This document shows, piece by piece, positions 44,387 through 52,964 of a stretch of 64,000 bases of DNA. The first letter of the stretch is position 1. Each line of letters starts with the position of its first letter. A model generated the notes under the pieces. The model searched no databases. It saw only the letters and a program-made list of their open reading frames with translations, and was not told the DNA's origin. The stretch is taken from assembly GCF_018343665.1 (NCBI RefSeq), contig NZ_JAGYPM010000003.1, positions 463,497 to 527,496 on the forward strand. The letters run 5' to 3'. The stretch comes from Cytobacillus citreus. Its GTDB lineage: Bacteria > Bacillota > Bacilli > Bacillales > Cytobacillaceae. The translations under genes were made by a program, and so were the position numbers.

Positions 44387-44520
44387 ATTAGAAAAACTTG
44401 ACGTTCGCTAAAATTCCTTTCTGCGAATGCCTTAGTTTTAATCATATTAGCAGAAACTTAATCAATATTTCAATTTTACATTAACACTTTAATAAACTTA
44501 AACTTTCCTACTAGCTAAAA
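44387..44520. repeat. AT-rich dispersed repeat, family 3, copy upstream of trmK
   Basis: TTAGAAAAACTTGACGTTCG, AAAATTCCTTTCTGCGAATG, CCTTAGTTTTAATCATATTA, GCAGAAACTTAATCAATATT and the tail TTAACACTTTAATAAACTTA. Block order is the same as at 11356 and 32416. It lies between trmK and the terminator of cccA. Confidence 0.75.
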
Positions 44521-44548
44521 AAAGTCCTTTACGAATGCAAAGGACTTT
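44516..44548 (-). terminator. Terminator after cccA
   Basis: AAAGTCCTTT / AAAGGACTTT (44521-44530 and 44539-44548) with an eight-base loop and a T run on minus. Confidence 0.9.
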
Positions 44549-44563
44549 CTTTATATTAGAACA

Positions 44564-44926
44564 TTATTTAATTTCAGCTAACCACGCAGCCATATCGCCA
44601 GCCTTGTCAGCAGGAACTAAACCAGGAGGCATTGTACCTTTACCATTTGTAACAATATCAGCAATTTCATCCTTCGATAGACGATCACCAACTCCTGTTA
44701 ATGCAGGTCCTACTCCGCCCTGATACTGGTCACCGTGGCATCCGATACAGCTTTTTTTATAAATCTCTTCAGGGCTTGCTGCAGCCGTTTCTTCTTGTTT
44801 CTCGCCCTTGCCTTCTTTTTCAGCAGCAAGTTGTTCCGCATCACCAAGTCCTTTGAAGGAAATCAGGAACATTGCAACAATACCAAATGCAAAAATTAAG
44901 ATATACGGCATCACTGGATTTTTCAT
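44564..44926 (-). CDS. cccA: CccA, membrane-anchored cytochrome c550
   Basis: 120 residues. One N-terminal membrane anchor (about 7-25), a Glu/Ala/Lys-rich linker (about 30-54), and a haem-c domain with C60-IG-C63-H64 and the axial Met in GTMPPG (99). It carries electrons on the outer face of the membrane between the bc and oxidase complexes. GGGAGG precedes the ATG. Single gene with its own terminator. Confidence 0.94.
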   Translation of the reverse strand: MKNPVMPYILIFAFGIVAMFLISFKGLGDAEQLAAEKEGKGEKQEETAAASPEEIYKKSCIGCHGDQYQGGVGPALTGVGDRLSKDEIADIVTNGKGTMPPGLVPADKAGDMAAWLAEIK

Positions 44927-45061
44927 GTATTAACCTCCCTTATGTAAGAACATATCACTTTTATTAAGTATTTATACAAACAATCTCTATTCTACTTCAA
45001 AATAGGAAGAAGGAAAAGCCCTAAAGCAAATTTTGTCAAATCAATTTCGGAAATTAGACAA

Positions 45062-45089
45062 AAACTCCATCTACGAGGATGGAGTTTTG
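45062..45089 (-). terminator. Terminator beyond the repeat cluster
   Basis: AAAACTCCATC / GATGGAGTTTT (45062-45072 and 45079-45089), with T5 on minus. It is about 320 bases downstream of the acyl-CoA dehydrogenase gene, so the two family-1 repeats fall in that gene's 3' untranslated part. Confidence 0.8.
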
Positions 45090-45111
45090 TTCGCTATTCT
45101 TATTAATCAAC

Positions 45112-45274
45112 TCCAATAGGCTCGAGTTCGCAAGCCAATCCTCTCAGAAAGGTAAAAGAACACCTTTCAAAAAGGCTCGTCTTATGCTAGTCGTCCCTGA
45201 GCACAAAGGAAAGCTTCCTTGAATAAACTTCGCAGAAACAATTTGATCTGTAATTGTTTCGAAGGCGCTTCCGC
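45112..45274. repeat. Dispersed palindromic repeat, family 1, diverged copy (inverted)
   Basis: Reads in the opposite sense to the copy at 20611: AGGCTCGAGTTCGCAAGCCA, GGTAAAAGAACACCTTTC, GGCTCGTCTTATGCTAGTCG and GAAGGCGCTTCCGCTTTTCG. About 40 unrelated bases are inserted before the end. Confidence 0.75.
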
Positions 45275-45282
45275 TTTTCGAT

Positions 45283-45405
45283 TTGTCTAGCTACAGCGCC
45301 TAGAGGCTCGAGGTCATAAGCCAGTCTGCCAAGAAGGTTAAAGAACAACATTCTCGTCAGCCCGTCTTATGCTTGTCGCCTCTGATCAAGGCGCTTCCGC
45401 TTTTC
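45283..45405. repeat. Dispersed palindromic repeat, family 1, short form (inverted)
   Basis: TTGTCTAGCTACAGCGCCTA to AAGGCGCTTCCGCTTTTCGA is the reverse complement of the short copy at 20611. It ends four bases before the stop of the acyl-CoA dehydrogenase gene. It is head-to-tail with the preceding diverged copy. Confidence 0.88.
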
Positions 45406-45408
45406 GAT

Positions 45409-46548
45409 TTAACAGCCAATTTGACGTGCTATGACCATTCTTTGTATTTCAGATGTTCCTTCTCCGATTTCTGTTAATTTACCATCTCGCATATACCGCT
45501 CTACATGGTAATCCTTCATGTAGCCGTATCCTCCATGGACTTGCACTGCTTGATCCGTGATCTCCATGCAAATCTCTGATGCATACAATTTACACATTGA
45601 TGCTTCCTTTGAAAAAGGTCTGCCTTGGTCTTTTAACCACGCTGCTTTGTACACCATATTTCTTGCAAGCTCTATTTTCATTGCCATATCTGCAAGCTTA
45701 AATTGAATAGCCTGAAACTGGGCCAGCGTCCGACCAAATTGCTGTCTTTCCTTTGCATATTGCAATGTTTTTTCATATGCTGCCTGAGCAATTCCAACAG
45801 CCATCGCGCCAATTCCAATTCTTCCGCCATCTAGAGTTATTAAAAACTGCTTAAAGCCTTCCCCTTTTTTGCCGAGCAAGTGCTCAGTCGAAACGCGAAC
45901 GTCTTCCAGTACGAGTTCAGTTGTATTTGATGCATTCAACCCCATTTTTTCGTAATTATCTATTACCTTAAAGCCTTTTGTATCCGTTGGTACTATAATC
46001 GCACTTATTTCCTTCTTACCTTCCTTTTCTCCAGTAACGGCCGTTAAAGCTAGATTCTTGGCATAGCTAGCATTTGTAATAAAACACTTATTGCCATTAA
46101 TAATATATTCTCCATCTTTTTCTACAGCAGTTGTTCTAGTTCCTCCTGCATCTGAACCAGCGCTCGGCTCTGTCAGCCCAAATGCTCCCAGGGATTCACC
46201 CCTACAAATAGGCACCAAATATTTTTGTTTTTGTTCTTCTGTTCCGAATAAATAAAGTGGCGCTCCTCCTAGTGAAATATGGGCAGAATAGGTTATTCCC
46301 GTTGAGCCACATGCACGGCTTAATTCCTCTGTTACAATAGCAAAGCTGATTGTATCTGCACCTGAACCGCCATATTCTTCAGGAAAAGGCAAACCCATTA
46401 ATCCAAGATCAGCCATTTTCTTAAATATTTCTTCTGGAAATTTCTTTGTCCTATCTCTTTCAAGCGCTCCAGGAGCTACTTCTTCATCTGCAAATTCCCG
46501 TATCGTTTTCAAAATCATTTCCTGCTCATTTGTTAAATTAAAATTCAT
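45409..46548 (-). CDS. Acyl-CoA dehydrogenase
   Basis: 379 residues of the short/branched-chain class. The FAD and substrate motifs GAFGLTEPSAGSDAGG (about 125) and KERQQFGRTLAQFQ are present. The catalytic Glu lies in IGEGTSEIQ near the end, followed by RMVIARQIG. It oxidises acyl-CoA to enoyl-CoA for fatty or amino acid breakdown; substrate range unknown. Start at 46548 (MNFNLTNEQ) follows AGAGGGGG. B. subtilis has no such gene here; it stands alone, with family-1 repeats at its 3' end, and looks like an accessory insertion. Confidence 0.9.
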   Translation of the reverse strand: MNFNLTNEQEMILKTIREFADEEVAPGALERDRTKKFPEEIFKKMADLGLMGLPFPEEYGGSGADTISFAIVTEELSRACGSTGITYSAHISLGGAPLYLFGTEEQKQKYLVPICRGESLGAFGLTEPSAGSDAGGTRTTAVEKDGEYIINGNKCFITNASYAKNLALTAVTGEKEGKKEISAIIVPTDTKGFKVIDNYEKMGLNASNTTELVLEDVRVSTEHLLGKKGEGFKQFLITLDGGRIGIGAMAVGIAQAAYEKTLQYAKERQQFGRTLAQFQAIQFKLADMAMKIELARNMVYKAAWLKDQGRPFSKEASMCKLYASEICMEITDQAVQVHGGYGYMKDYHVERYMRDGKLTEIGEGTSEIQRMVIARQIGC

Positions 46549-46649
46549 CTTCATCCCCCTCTTGAAGCTCATTTGTATACGCTTTCATATATATTATAAG
46601 AGAGAAGGGGTAATTTTCACAACATTTAAAAATTTTTAAAAATATATTA

Positions 46650-47180
46650 TTATTTAAATATAAAAATAAGTAATAATATTAATCCTGAAATGCCAGAGAT
46701 GCTAAAGGAAGGAAGTTTTAATTTCCATCCCACAATCATCCAAATAATGCAATTTATTACTAGGTTAGAATACAGTAATAATGGACTATCAGGGTAGACA
46801 CTTGAAAAAAATTCAACAGAAGCTAATAATATTATTAATGCTGCTACAAAAAGAGGAATTTGCAGTAAGATTCCTTTTCTAGAAAAGTAAAATGTGAATA
46901 AAATGGCAGTAAAAACAAATAAAAGTGAAAAGGTCATTTGCAAAATAATAGATAATTCAGTAAAATGGATTAAAAACACGGATAATGGAACAAGAAGTAA
47001 AAAAAGGTAATGATTTTTCTGAAAATTTTTTTTAGTTATACCTAAACCTTCCGTTTCCTCCTGTTGGTTTCCTTCCGTGTATAAAGCTAATAAATAGTCA
47101 CAATATTGTTCAGGAAGCATTCGATTTTTTTTCCAATTGACAATTTCGTTAATGATGATCTTTTTTCTTGTTTCATTCAT
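46650..47180 (-). CDS. Conserved hypothetical membrane protein
   Basis: 176 residues, not recognised by name. A charged N-terminal part (MNETRKKIIINEIVNWKKNR ... EQYCDYLLALYTEG) resembles a short motif found in many Bacillaceae membrane proteins. Five membrane spans follow (about 55-170). It lies just after the sigA terminator and is separately transcribed. Function unknown. AT-rich intergenic sequence surrounds it. Confidence 0.7.
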   Translation of the reverse strand: MNETRKKIIINEIVNWKKNRMLPEQYCDYLLALYTEGNQQEETEGLGITKKNFQKNHYLFLLLVPLSVFLIHFTELSIILQMTFSLLFVFTAILFTFYFSRKGILLQIPLFVAALIILLASVEFFSSVYPDSPLLLYSNLVINCIIWMIVGWKLKLPSFSISGISGLILLLIFIFK

Positions 47181-47229
47181 TTTTGCTTCACGCCCATTCT
47201 GGAACTTAAAGATAATATGTAATTTCTAG

Positions 47230-47271
47230 AAAAAAAATAGTTTACCTCCATTTTAAGAAGTAAACTATTTT
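47230..47271 (-). terminator. Terminator after sigA
   Basis: AAAATAGTTTAC / GTAAACTATTTT (47234-47245 and 47260-47271) with a 14-base loop and a T8 run on minus, 15 bases after sigA. Confidence 0.92.
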
Positions 47272-47285
47272 CTGACAATCATTTT

Positions 47286-48413
47286 CTATTCTAAAAAGTC
47301 TTTTAGACGCTTGCTTCTGCTTGGATGTCTTAATTTACGAAGTGCTTTCGCTTCAATTTGACGAATACGTTCGCGTGTTACACCAAAGACTTTACCGACT
47401 TCCTCCAACGTCCTTGTGCGGCCATCATCAAGTCCAAAACGAAGGCGAAGGACATTTTCTTCCCGATCGGTTAAAGTATCTAAAACATCCTCAAGCTGCT
47501 CTTTAAGAAGCTCATATGCGGCATGCTCTGATGGTGAAGTAGCATCTTGATCTTCAATAAAATCACCTAAATGGGAATCATCTTCTTCACCAATTGGTGT
47601 TTCTAATGAAACTGGCTCTTGTGCAATTTTTAGTATTTCTCTTACTTTATCTGGTGTTAAATCCATATCTTCCGCGATTTCCTCAGGAGTTGGTTCTCGG
47701 CCTAGATCCTGAAGTAATTGACGCTGAACTCGTATCAATTTATTAATTGTCTCTACCATATGAACCGGGATTCTTATCGTTCTTGCTTGGTCAGCTATTG
47801 CTCTTGTTATTGCCTGTCGGATCCACCATGTAGCATAGGTACTAAATTTAAAGCCTTTTCTATAATCAAATTTTTCAACTGCTTTTATTAATCCCATGTT
47901 CCCTTCCTGAATTAAATCTAGGAAGAGCATACCCCGGCCTACATATCTTTTGGCAATACTGACGACTAAACGAAGGTTTGCTTCGGCTAGGCGCCTTTTT
48001 GCTTCTTCGTCACCATCTTCAATACGTTCCGCAAGAGAAATCTCTTCTTCTGCTGAAAGAAGATCGACACGGCCTATTTCTTTTAAATACATACGTACAG
48101 GGTCATTTATTTTTACTCCCGGCGGTACACTTAAATCGTTTAAATCAAATTCTTCTTCACCTTTTGCTAATTCCTGTACATTAGGGTCAGCATCTTCATC
48201 ATTGTCACCAACAAGCTCAACACCTTGATCCCCAAGGAATTCATAAAACTCATCCATTTGATGAGAATCTAGTTCAAAATGAGACAATTTTTCTGCAATA
48301 TCATCATAGGCTAAGACACCTGTCTTTTTCCCAGTCTCAATTATTTGTTCTTTTACTTGATCTAGGGTCAATTCTGAATCAACTTCTTTTGATCGAGCTG
48401 ATTTTTCAGCCAT
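47286..48413 (-). CDS. sigA: SigA, primary sigma factor
   Basis: 375 residues. The housekeeping sigma-70 factor. Region 1.2 to 2.4 is clear ([73 protein letters not shown]); region 3 and region 4.2 ([18 protein letters not shown]) follow. The start at 48413 follows GGAGGGGG by four bases; an upstream in-frame extension is not needed. It is downstream of dnaG with 48 bases between, the classic macromolecular-synthesis operon dnaG-sigA. Confidence 0.97.
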   Translation of the reverse strand: MAEKSARSKEVDSELTLDQVKEQIIETGKKTGVLAYDDIAEKLSHFELDSHQMDEFYEFLGDQGVELVGDNDEDADPNVQELAKGEEEFDLNDLSVPPGVKINDPVRMYLKEIGRVDLLSAEEEISLAERIEDGDEEAKRRLAEANLRLVVSIAKRYVGRGMLFLDLIQEGNMGLIKAVEKFDYRKGFKFSTYATWWIRQAITRAIADQARTIRIPVHMVETINKLIRVQRQLLQDLGREPTPEEIAEDMDLTPDKVREILKIAQEPVSLETPIGEEDDSHLGDFIEDQDATSPSEHAAYELLKEQLEDVLDTLTDREENVLRLRFGLDDGRTRTLEEVGKVFGVTRERIRQIEAKALRKLRHPSRSKRLKDFLE

Positions 48414-48461
48414 ATAGCCCCCTCCTTCCAAAGTCACAACAAACCTAATATAATTAACTCT

Positions 48462-50273
48462 CTATAGAGACTTACGCAATTGAATTATTTCCGTTGCGAT
48501 TAAGGCTGCCTTCGCATAATCACTTCGGCGCTCCGCTTCTTTCTGTTCAATCATTTTTTCTTTTATCTTTAGCATTTTTGGATAATTAAACACCTGTTTA
48601 AGATAATCACTTAATTCTTGCTCGCTAATTTCTTCATTTATACTCATCATTTCAATATCAGCAACAACCCGTTTAAGCCTTTCATCGTTAATATAATTGA
48701 TAAAAGCACTTGGATCAGGTGAATGACCATTTTCATAATAACCTAATAAGTAAGTAATGATTGCTTGATGTTCATCAATATTAAATGTGTTACCATGTAG
48801 CAAATCTTGCACTTTAAAAGCAATATCGCTATTTCTCAGCATGCGTGCAATAAGCCTTTTCTCTGCGGTATAATAAGCAGGATTAAGCTGCTTTGATTGT
48901 TTCGTTAGAAGGAGCTTTTTATTTGCCGCATTTCCGCTTTTCCCTTTATTATTCTTCCGTTTTTCCGAAAAATTAATTTGTTTTTCTTGCTCTTTAAGAG
49001 CATCTAACGAAAGTGAAAACTCGTCTGCTAGCTGTCGCAAATAATAGTCTTTTTCAACAGCCTTATCCAGCTTGCTAATTTCCGTTACTACTTCTTCGAT
49101 ATAAGAAAGCCGATCTCCTTCATCTTGCAGTTTTTTTCCCCTGCGGTAGTATAAAAACTTAAAAGCCATTAGTGTGACACTTGCATCAATTACCTCATTG
49201 CGGAACCTTTCGGGGCCAAATTTTTTAATGTAATCATCGGGATCCAGTCCATCTGGCATTACTGCTATTCTTACAGAGCAATCAGCATTTGATAGCATAC
49301 TTGCAGCTCTAAAAGCTGCTTCAATTCCAGCATTGTCTGAATCATAGCAAATGGTGATTGACTGCACATTTCGTTTTAATACGGAAATATGATCTTCTGT
49401 TAAAGAGGTTCCCATTGTGCCAACACCGTTTTCAACCCCTGCAAGATCTGCAGATATTACATCTGCAAAACCTTCAAAAAGTACTGCATGCTGTAATTTT
49501 TTTATTTGAGGTCTTGCTAAATGAAAATTGTATAATATTTTACTTTTATTAAAGATCGGCGTCTCAGGACTGTTTAAATATTTGGGCTGGTCGTCCCCTA
49601 GTGATCTTCCTGAAAAGGCAATCGTATTTCCACTTCGGTCAAAAATAGGAAACATAATTCGATTACGAAAGCGATCAAAATAACTGCCATCTTTTTCACG
49701 TCTAATGATCAAACCCGCTTTTTCAATAATCTCCGAAGGAAATTTCCTTTTTGTTAAAAATTTGTAAACAAAATCCCATGATTGTAGAGAATATCCGATT
49801 TGAAATTTTACAATGGACTCCATTGTAAATCCTCTTCCAAGCAAATATTCTAATGCATGTTCGCCATCTTTTGTATTTACAAGAAGATGATGATAAAATT
49901 TACGCAATACTTCATGAGCATCAAGCATGTGTTGAATATTTGGAGAAACTTGCTTTTGTGTTGCTATTGGGTTAAGGTTATCAAGCTCTATATTAGCTCT
50001 TTGAGCTAGTTTGACAGCAGCTTCTTGGAATGAATATCCTTCAAGATCCATTAAAAATGAGAAAGCATTTCCACCTGCACCACAACCGAAACAGTGATAG
50101 ATCTGTTTATCTGGTGAAACAGAAAAAGAGGGTGTGTTCTCTCCATGAAAAGGGCATAGACCAAAATAATTTCGTCCTTGCTTTTTTAATTGTACATAGT
50201 CGCTAATAATATCAACAATATCGACAGCTTGCCGAATTTCATTCACTTTCTCTTCGGCGATGCGCTCTGCCAT
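48462..50273 (-). CDS. dnaG: DnaG, DNA primase
   Basis: 603 residues. CHC2 zinc finger at about 40-68 (CPFHGENTP, YHCFGCGAGG). The RNA polymerase core and Toprim (about 255-345; VLFEGFADVISAD, TICYDSDNAG) are intact. The C-terminal helicase-binding domain is about 455-603. It makes primers at the replication fork with DnaC. First gene of dnaG-sigA; upstream lies the broken yqxD. Confidence 0.96.
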   Translation of the reverse strand: MAERIAEEKVNEIRQAVDIVDIISDYVQLKKQGRNYFGLCPFHGENTPSFSVSPDKQIYHCFGCGAGGNAFSFLMDLEGYSFQEAAVKLAQRANIELDNLNPIATQKQVSPNIQHMLDAHEVLRKFYHHLLVNTKDGEHALEYLLGRGFTMESIVKFQIGYSLQSWDFVYKFLTKRKFPSEIIEKAGLIIRREKDGSYFDRFRNRIMFPIFDRSGNTIAFSGRSLGDDQPKYLNSPETPIFNKSKILYNFHLARPQIKKLQHAVLFEGFADVISADLAGVENGVGTMGTSLTEDHISVLKRNVQSITICYDSDNAGIEAAFRAASMLSNADCSVRIAVMPDGLDPDDYIKKFGPERFRNEVIDASVTLMAFKFLYYRRGKKLQDEGDRLSYIEEVVTEISKLDKAVEKDYYLRQLADEFSLSLDALKEQEKQINFSEKRKNNKGKSGNAANKKLLLTKQSKQLNPAYYTAEKRLIARMLRNSDIAFKVQDLLHGNTFNIDEHQAIITYLLGYYENGHSPDPSAFINYINDERLKRVVADIEMMSINEEISEQELSDYLKQVFNYPKMLKIKEKMIEQKEAERRSDYAKAALIATEIIQLRKSL

Positions 50274-50323
50274 GGGAACAACTCCAGTATCGAAAGCTTT
50301 TCATAATAGTATTTCTATAAAAG

Positions 50324-50775
50324 TCAGCGTTTTCCTTCAAATTTCGACAAAATCTTTGTCAATTCTTTCACAAACCTTAAATGATCTTCCCGACTGTAAG
50401 GCTTTGGACCTTTTCCTTATATCCCCCTTCGCCGCGACTATGCAGATAAATATCTCATATCAAGTGCGGTGTGAATTTCCTTTTCCTCGTATAAAATTCC
50501 CCTCGGAGAAAGGACATAAACTCCTTTGAGTAAGAGTGTCGATGCTAATCCTATACCTTGTGTAACAACAATATCGGAAGGACTTGCATGATTCATAAAA
50601 AATCAACTTCCTCTTTACTTGAGTCATCAAATTTCCACTTAGCCCCAATTAAATCATTTTTCATATGGGCAAAGGAGGCAATAAATATTGCTTCTACAGA
50701 ATTCTTATTGCCTATTTCGACAATATTCTCTTTTACAGGACATGAATCTGCATCAATCAAAATTAATGGATTGCC
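50324..50775 (-). pseudogene. yqxD: Broken yqxD (UPF0178/DUF188 family)
   Basis: In one frame the minus strand gives ILIDADSCPVKENI at the start, matching the YqxD N-terminus (YVDADACPVKD). A T6 run at about 50596-50601 then breaks the frame, and TGA follows at 50593-50595. Adding one T restores the frame into DIVVTQGIGLASTLLLKG and RYLSA. TAG (50438-50440) and TAA (50417-50419) interrupt the last part, yet GKGPKPYSREDHLRF continues the family sequence in register to TGA at 50324-50326. In B. subtilis yqxD is directly upstream of dnaG, as here. No start codon with a ribosome site is left. Confidence 0.88.
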
Positions 50776-51105
50776 TAATGTTCTAATAATTCTACATCAC
50801 TCCACATAATCCTTCTTTCTATAAACAACTTTTGACTTATGGTGTACAAACATTAAAAAGCTGCAATATGAAGAAGGGAGTTCATGTCGAATTTTTTTCA
50901 GGGCGTGCCCTTGACTTCTCACAATAAATAGTTTATTCGTTCATACTGAACTCTAAACCTAATCTATAACATTTTTATCACAATTTTTTATTATAGTATA
51001 AAATAATATGAATATCTATTGTTTTTATCATTTTTTATCGTTATACAACCATTTTTCTTAAATAAAAGGAAGGATTCAGAAACTTCTGATACTATCTCTT
51101 CAAAA
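50776..51105. other. Gene-free AT-rich stretch upstream of the yqxD remnant
   Basis: About 330 very AT-rich bases between the yqxD remnant and yqfL. No frame on either strand looks like a gene. It should hold the promoter of the dnaG-sigA operon (minus), with TATAAT-like boxes near 51000, none with a clear -35. Confidence 0.5.
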
Positions 51106-51136
51106 AAGAAAAATGCACATAATTCAAATTATGTGC
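51106..51136 (-). terminator. Terminator after yqfL
   Basis: GCACATAATT / AATTATGTGC (51115-51124 and 51127-51136), then T5 on minus. It overlaps the end of yqfL. Confidence 0.85.
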
Positions 51137-51954
51137 TAGCTTTTCGGAAAGCTTTTGTGATATTGATTTAATATTAAGTTGGCTGTTTCTTCCACTGCTT
51201 TATTTGTAACATCAATAACTGGACAATTAATTTTATTTACGATGCTTTCAAAATAACTGATTTCTTCTTTAATTCTCTCAATATTTGCGTAGCTGGCATT
51301 GTCGCTTAATCCTAAAGAAATTAGACGTTCTCTACGAATATTATTAAGCTTCTCTGGGCTTATTTTTAATCCAAAGCATTTTTCAGGACGAACAAGAAAT
51401 AGTTCTTCTGGAGGATCTACCTCTGGTACTAAAGGAACGTTCGCAACTTTAAGCCTTTTATGTGCTAGATATTGTGAAAGCGGGGTTTTTGATGTTCTTG
51501 ATACACCGACAAGTACGATATCCGCCTTCAGTATCCCTCTTGGGTCTCGTCCATCATCATATTTTACCGCAAATTCAATCGCTTCGATTTTTTTGAAATA
51601 ATCCTCATCAAGCTTTCTAACCAGACCTGGTTCAAAAAGAGGGGTTTTTCCGTATAAATGCTGGATTTGATCCATTAACGGACCGATAATATCAAAGACA
51701 TATATTCCTTCTTTTAAAGCCTTTTCATTGATATATTGACGTATTTCTGGCTTAACGAGTGTATAAGCAATCATACCTTGATCTAATTTCGCCAATGAAA
51801 TAACTTCGTCAATATGCATTTTGTCTTCGACGTATGGAAATCGTTTTATCGTTACTCCATTGCCATTAAATTGACTAACTGCTGCTTTTGTAACAAGTTC
51901 AGCTGTCTCCCCTACAGAGTCAGATACAACATAGATGATTGGCTTATTTGTCAT
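51136..51954 (-). CDS. yqfL: YqfL, pyruvate,water/phosphate dikinase regulatory protein-like
   Basis: 272 residues of the DUF299 family. The N-terminal [16 protein letters not shown] (about 6-21) and the P-loop-like [15 protein letters not shown] (about 151-165) are the family signatures. Relatives phosphorylate and dephosphorylate PEP-forming dikinases. It is located next to ccpN as in B. subtilis, where YqfL modulates CcpN activity. It starts 30 bases after the ccpN stop and is probably cotranscribed. Confidence 0.93.
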   Translation of the reverse strand: MTNKPIIYVVSDSVGETAELVTKAAVSQFNGNGVTIKRFPYVEDKMHIDEVISLAKLDQGMIAYTLVKPEIRQYINEKALKEGIYVFDIIGPLMDQIQHLYGKTPLFEPGLVRKLDEDYFKKIEAIEFAVKYDDGRDPRGILKADIVLVGVSRTSKTPLSQYLAHKRLKVANVPLVPEVDPPEELFLVRPEKCFGLKISPEKLNNIRRERLISLGLSDNASYANIERIKEEISYFESIVNKINCPVIDVTNKAVEETANLILNQYHKSFPKS

Positions 51955-51984
51955 TCCTTAATACCATCTCCTCTGTTCATTTAC

Positions 51985-52617
51985 TTAGTTACCTTCTGCA
52001 AGGGCAAGAAATGCCTTTGTTAGATTTGTTTTTGTAATCCTGCCAATAACTTCAAAACCTTTTTCAGTTTCTTTCACAATTGGCAAAGCATCAATTTGTT
52101 TCTCGATCAGCTTTTTCGCGACGTCAATTACTAAATCCTCTTTTATACACATCGCGATATTAGGCATCCTCGTCATAATAATATTTACTGGTATGTTCGT
52201 CAATTCTTGTTTACCAATGCTTGCACGCAATAGGTCTTTCCTTGACAGAACCCCAACAAGTAATGATGCTTGATCGACAACGAATAATGTCCCTACATCC
52301 TCTAAAAACATCGTACAAATCGCATCATAAACAGATACATTTTCATGCACAACGACGGGAATCGATTGATAATCTTTTACGTGCAGCTTATTTAGATTCT
52401 CTGTAAGGAGCTGTGTGCCTGATTTCCCCGTGTAAAAATACCCCACTCGAGGTCTAGCATCTAAAAATCCAGCCATTGTAAGAATGGCCAAATCTGGTCT
52501 TAGAGTTGCTCTCGTTAAATTCAATCTTTCCGCAATATTCTCACCAGTAATCGGACCGTTCTCTTTTACAATTTCTAGAATTGTTTCCTGCCTTTTATTT
52601 AATTCGATCGTCCTCAC
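51985..52617 (-). CDS. ccpN: CcpN, HTH-CBS repressor of gluconeogenic genes
   Basis: About 210 residues. A winged HTH (about 5-55; GENIAERLNLTRATLRPDLA) is followed by two CBS domains (about 80-205; VSVYDAICTMFLEDVGTLFV, SRKDLLRASIG, EKQIDALPIVKET). CcpN represses gapB and pckA during glycolysis and answers the ATP/ADP state. The start is uncertain: GTG at 52617 gives the expected N-terminus (V/M-RTIELNKRQE), but the ribosome site AAGGTG abuts it directly. A family-1 repeat begins only 12 bases upstream, so the native leader has been displaced. Confidence 0.9.
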   Translation of the reverse strand: MRTIELNKRQETILEIVKENGPITGENIAERLNLTRATLRPDLAILTMAGFLDARPRVGYFYTGKSGTQLLTENLNKLHVKDYQSIPVVVHENVSVYDAICTMFLEDVGTLFVVDQASLLVGVLSRKDLLRASIGKQELTNIPVNIIMTRMPNIAMCIKEDLVIDVAKKLIEKQIDALPIVKETEKGFEVIGRITKTNLTKAFLALAEGN

Positions 52618-52628
52618 CACCTTAATAG

Positions 52629-52813
52629 AAAAGCGTAAGCGCCTTGGTCAGAGGCGACAAGCATAAGACAGGCTGACGAGAAGGTTGTTCTTTAACCTTC
52701 TTGGCAGACTGACTTATGACCTCAGACGGACAGGAAGTCCTAGTGCCGATTTTGCTACAGGACGTGGCGTCTTAATCGGCGAGCCTCTAGGCGCTGGAAC
52801 TAGACAATAGAAA
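52629..52813. repeat. Dispersed palindromic repeat, family 1 (long form), next to ccpN
   Basis: AAAAGCGTAAGCGCCTTGGT to GCGCTGGAACTAGACAATAG, with the internal stem at CGAGAAGGTTGTTCTTTAAC and CTTCTTGGCAGACTGACTTA. It shares with the copy at 210 an extra internal module (GACAGGAAGTCCTAGTGCCG ... CTTAATCGGCGAG). It ends 12 bases from ccpN. The remaining bases to the glyS terminator hold nothing else. Confidence 0.88.
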
Positions 52814-52891
52814 AGCGCAAACGAAAAATGACATACTATTATAGATTTATTATATACTATTTAAAATAAATGAAAAGATTTACTGTATATA

Positions 52892-52923
52892 AATGAGCCT
52901 GTCAATTTTAGGACAGGCTCATT
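52892..52923 (-). terminator. Terminator after glyS
   Basis: AATGAGCCTGTC / GACAGGCTCATT (52892-52903 and 52912-52923), a 12-bp perfect stem. The T run on minus is short. It ends glyQS. Confidence 0.85.
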
Positions 52924-52964
52924 ACAATAATACTTTTTTTATATATTTTAAGCAAAAATTAAGC

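Noticed and set aside
50558..50809. 83-codon open frame on plus
   Set aside because: It is the reverse strand of the yqxD remnant; the minus strand has the family motifs.
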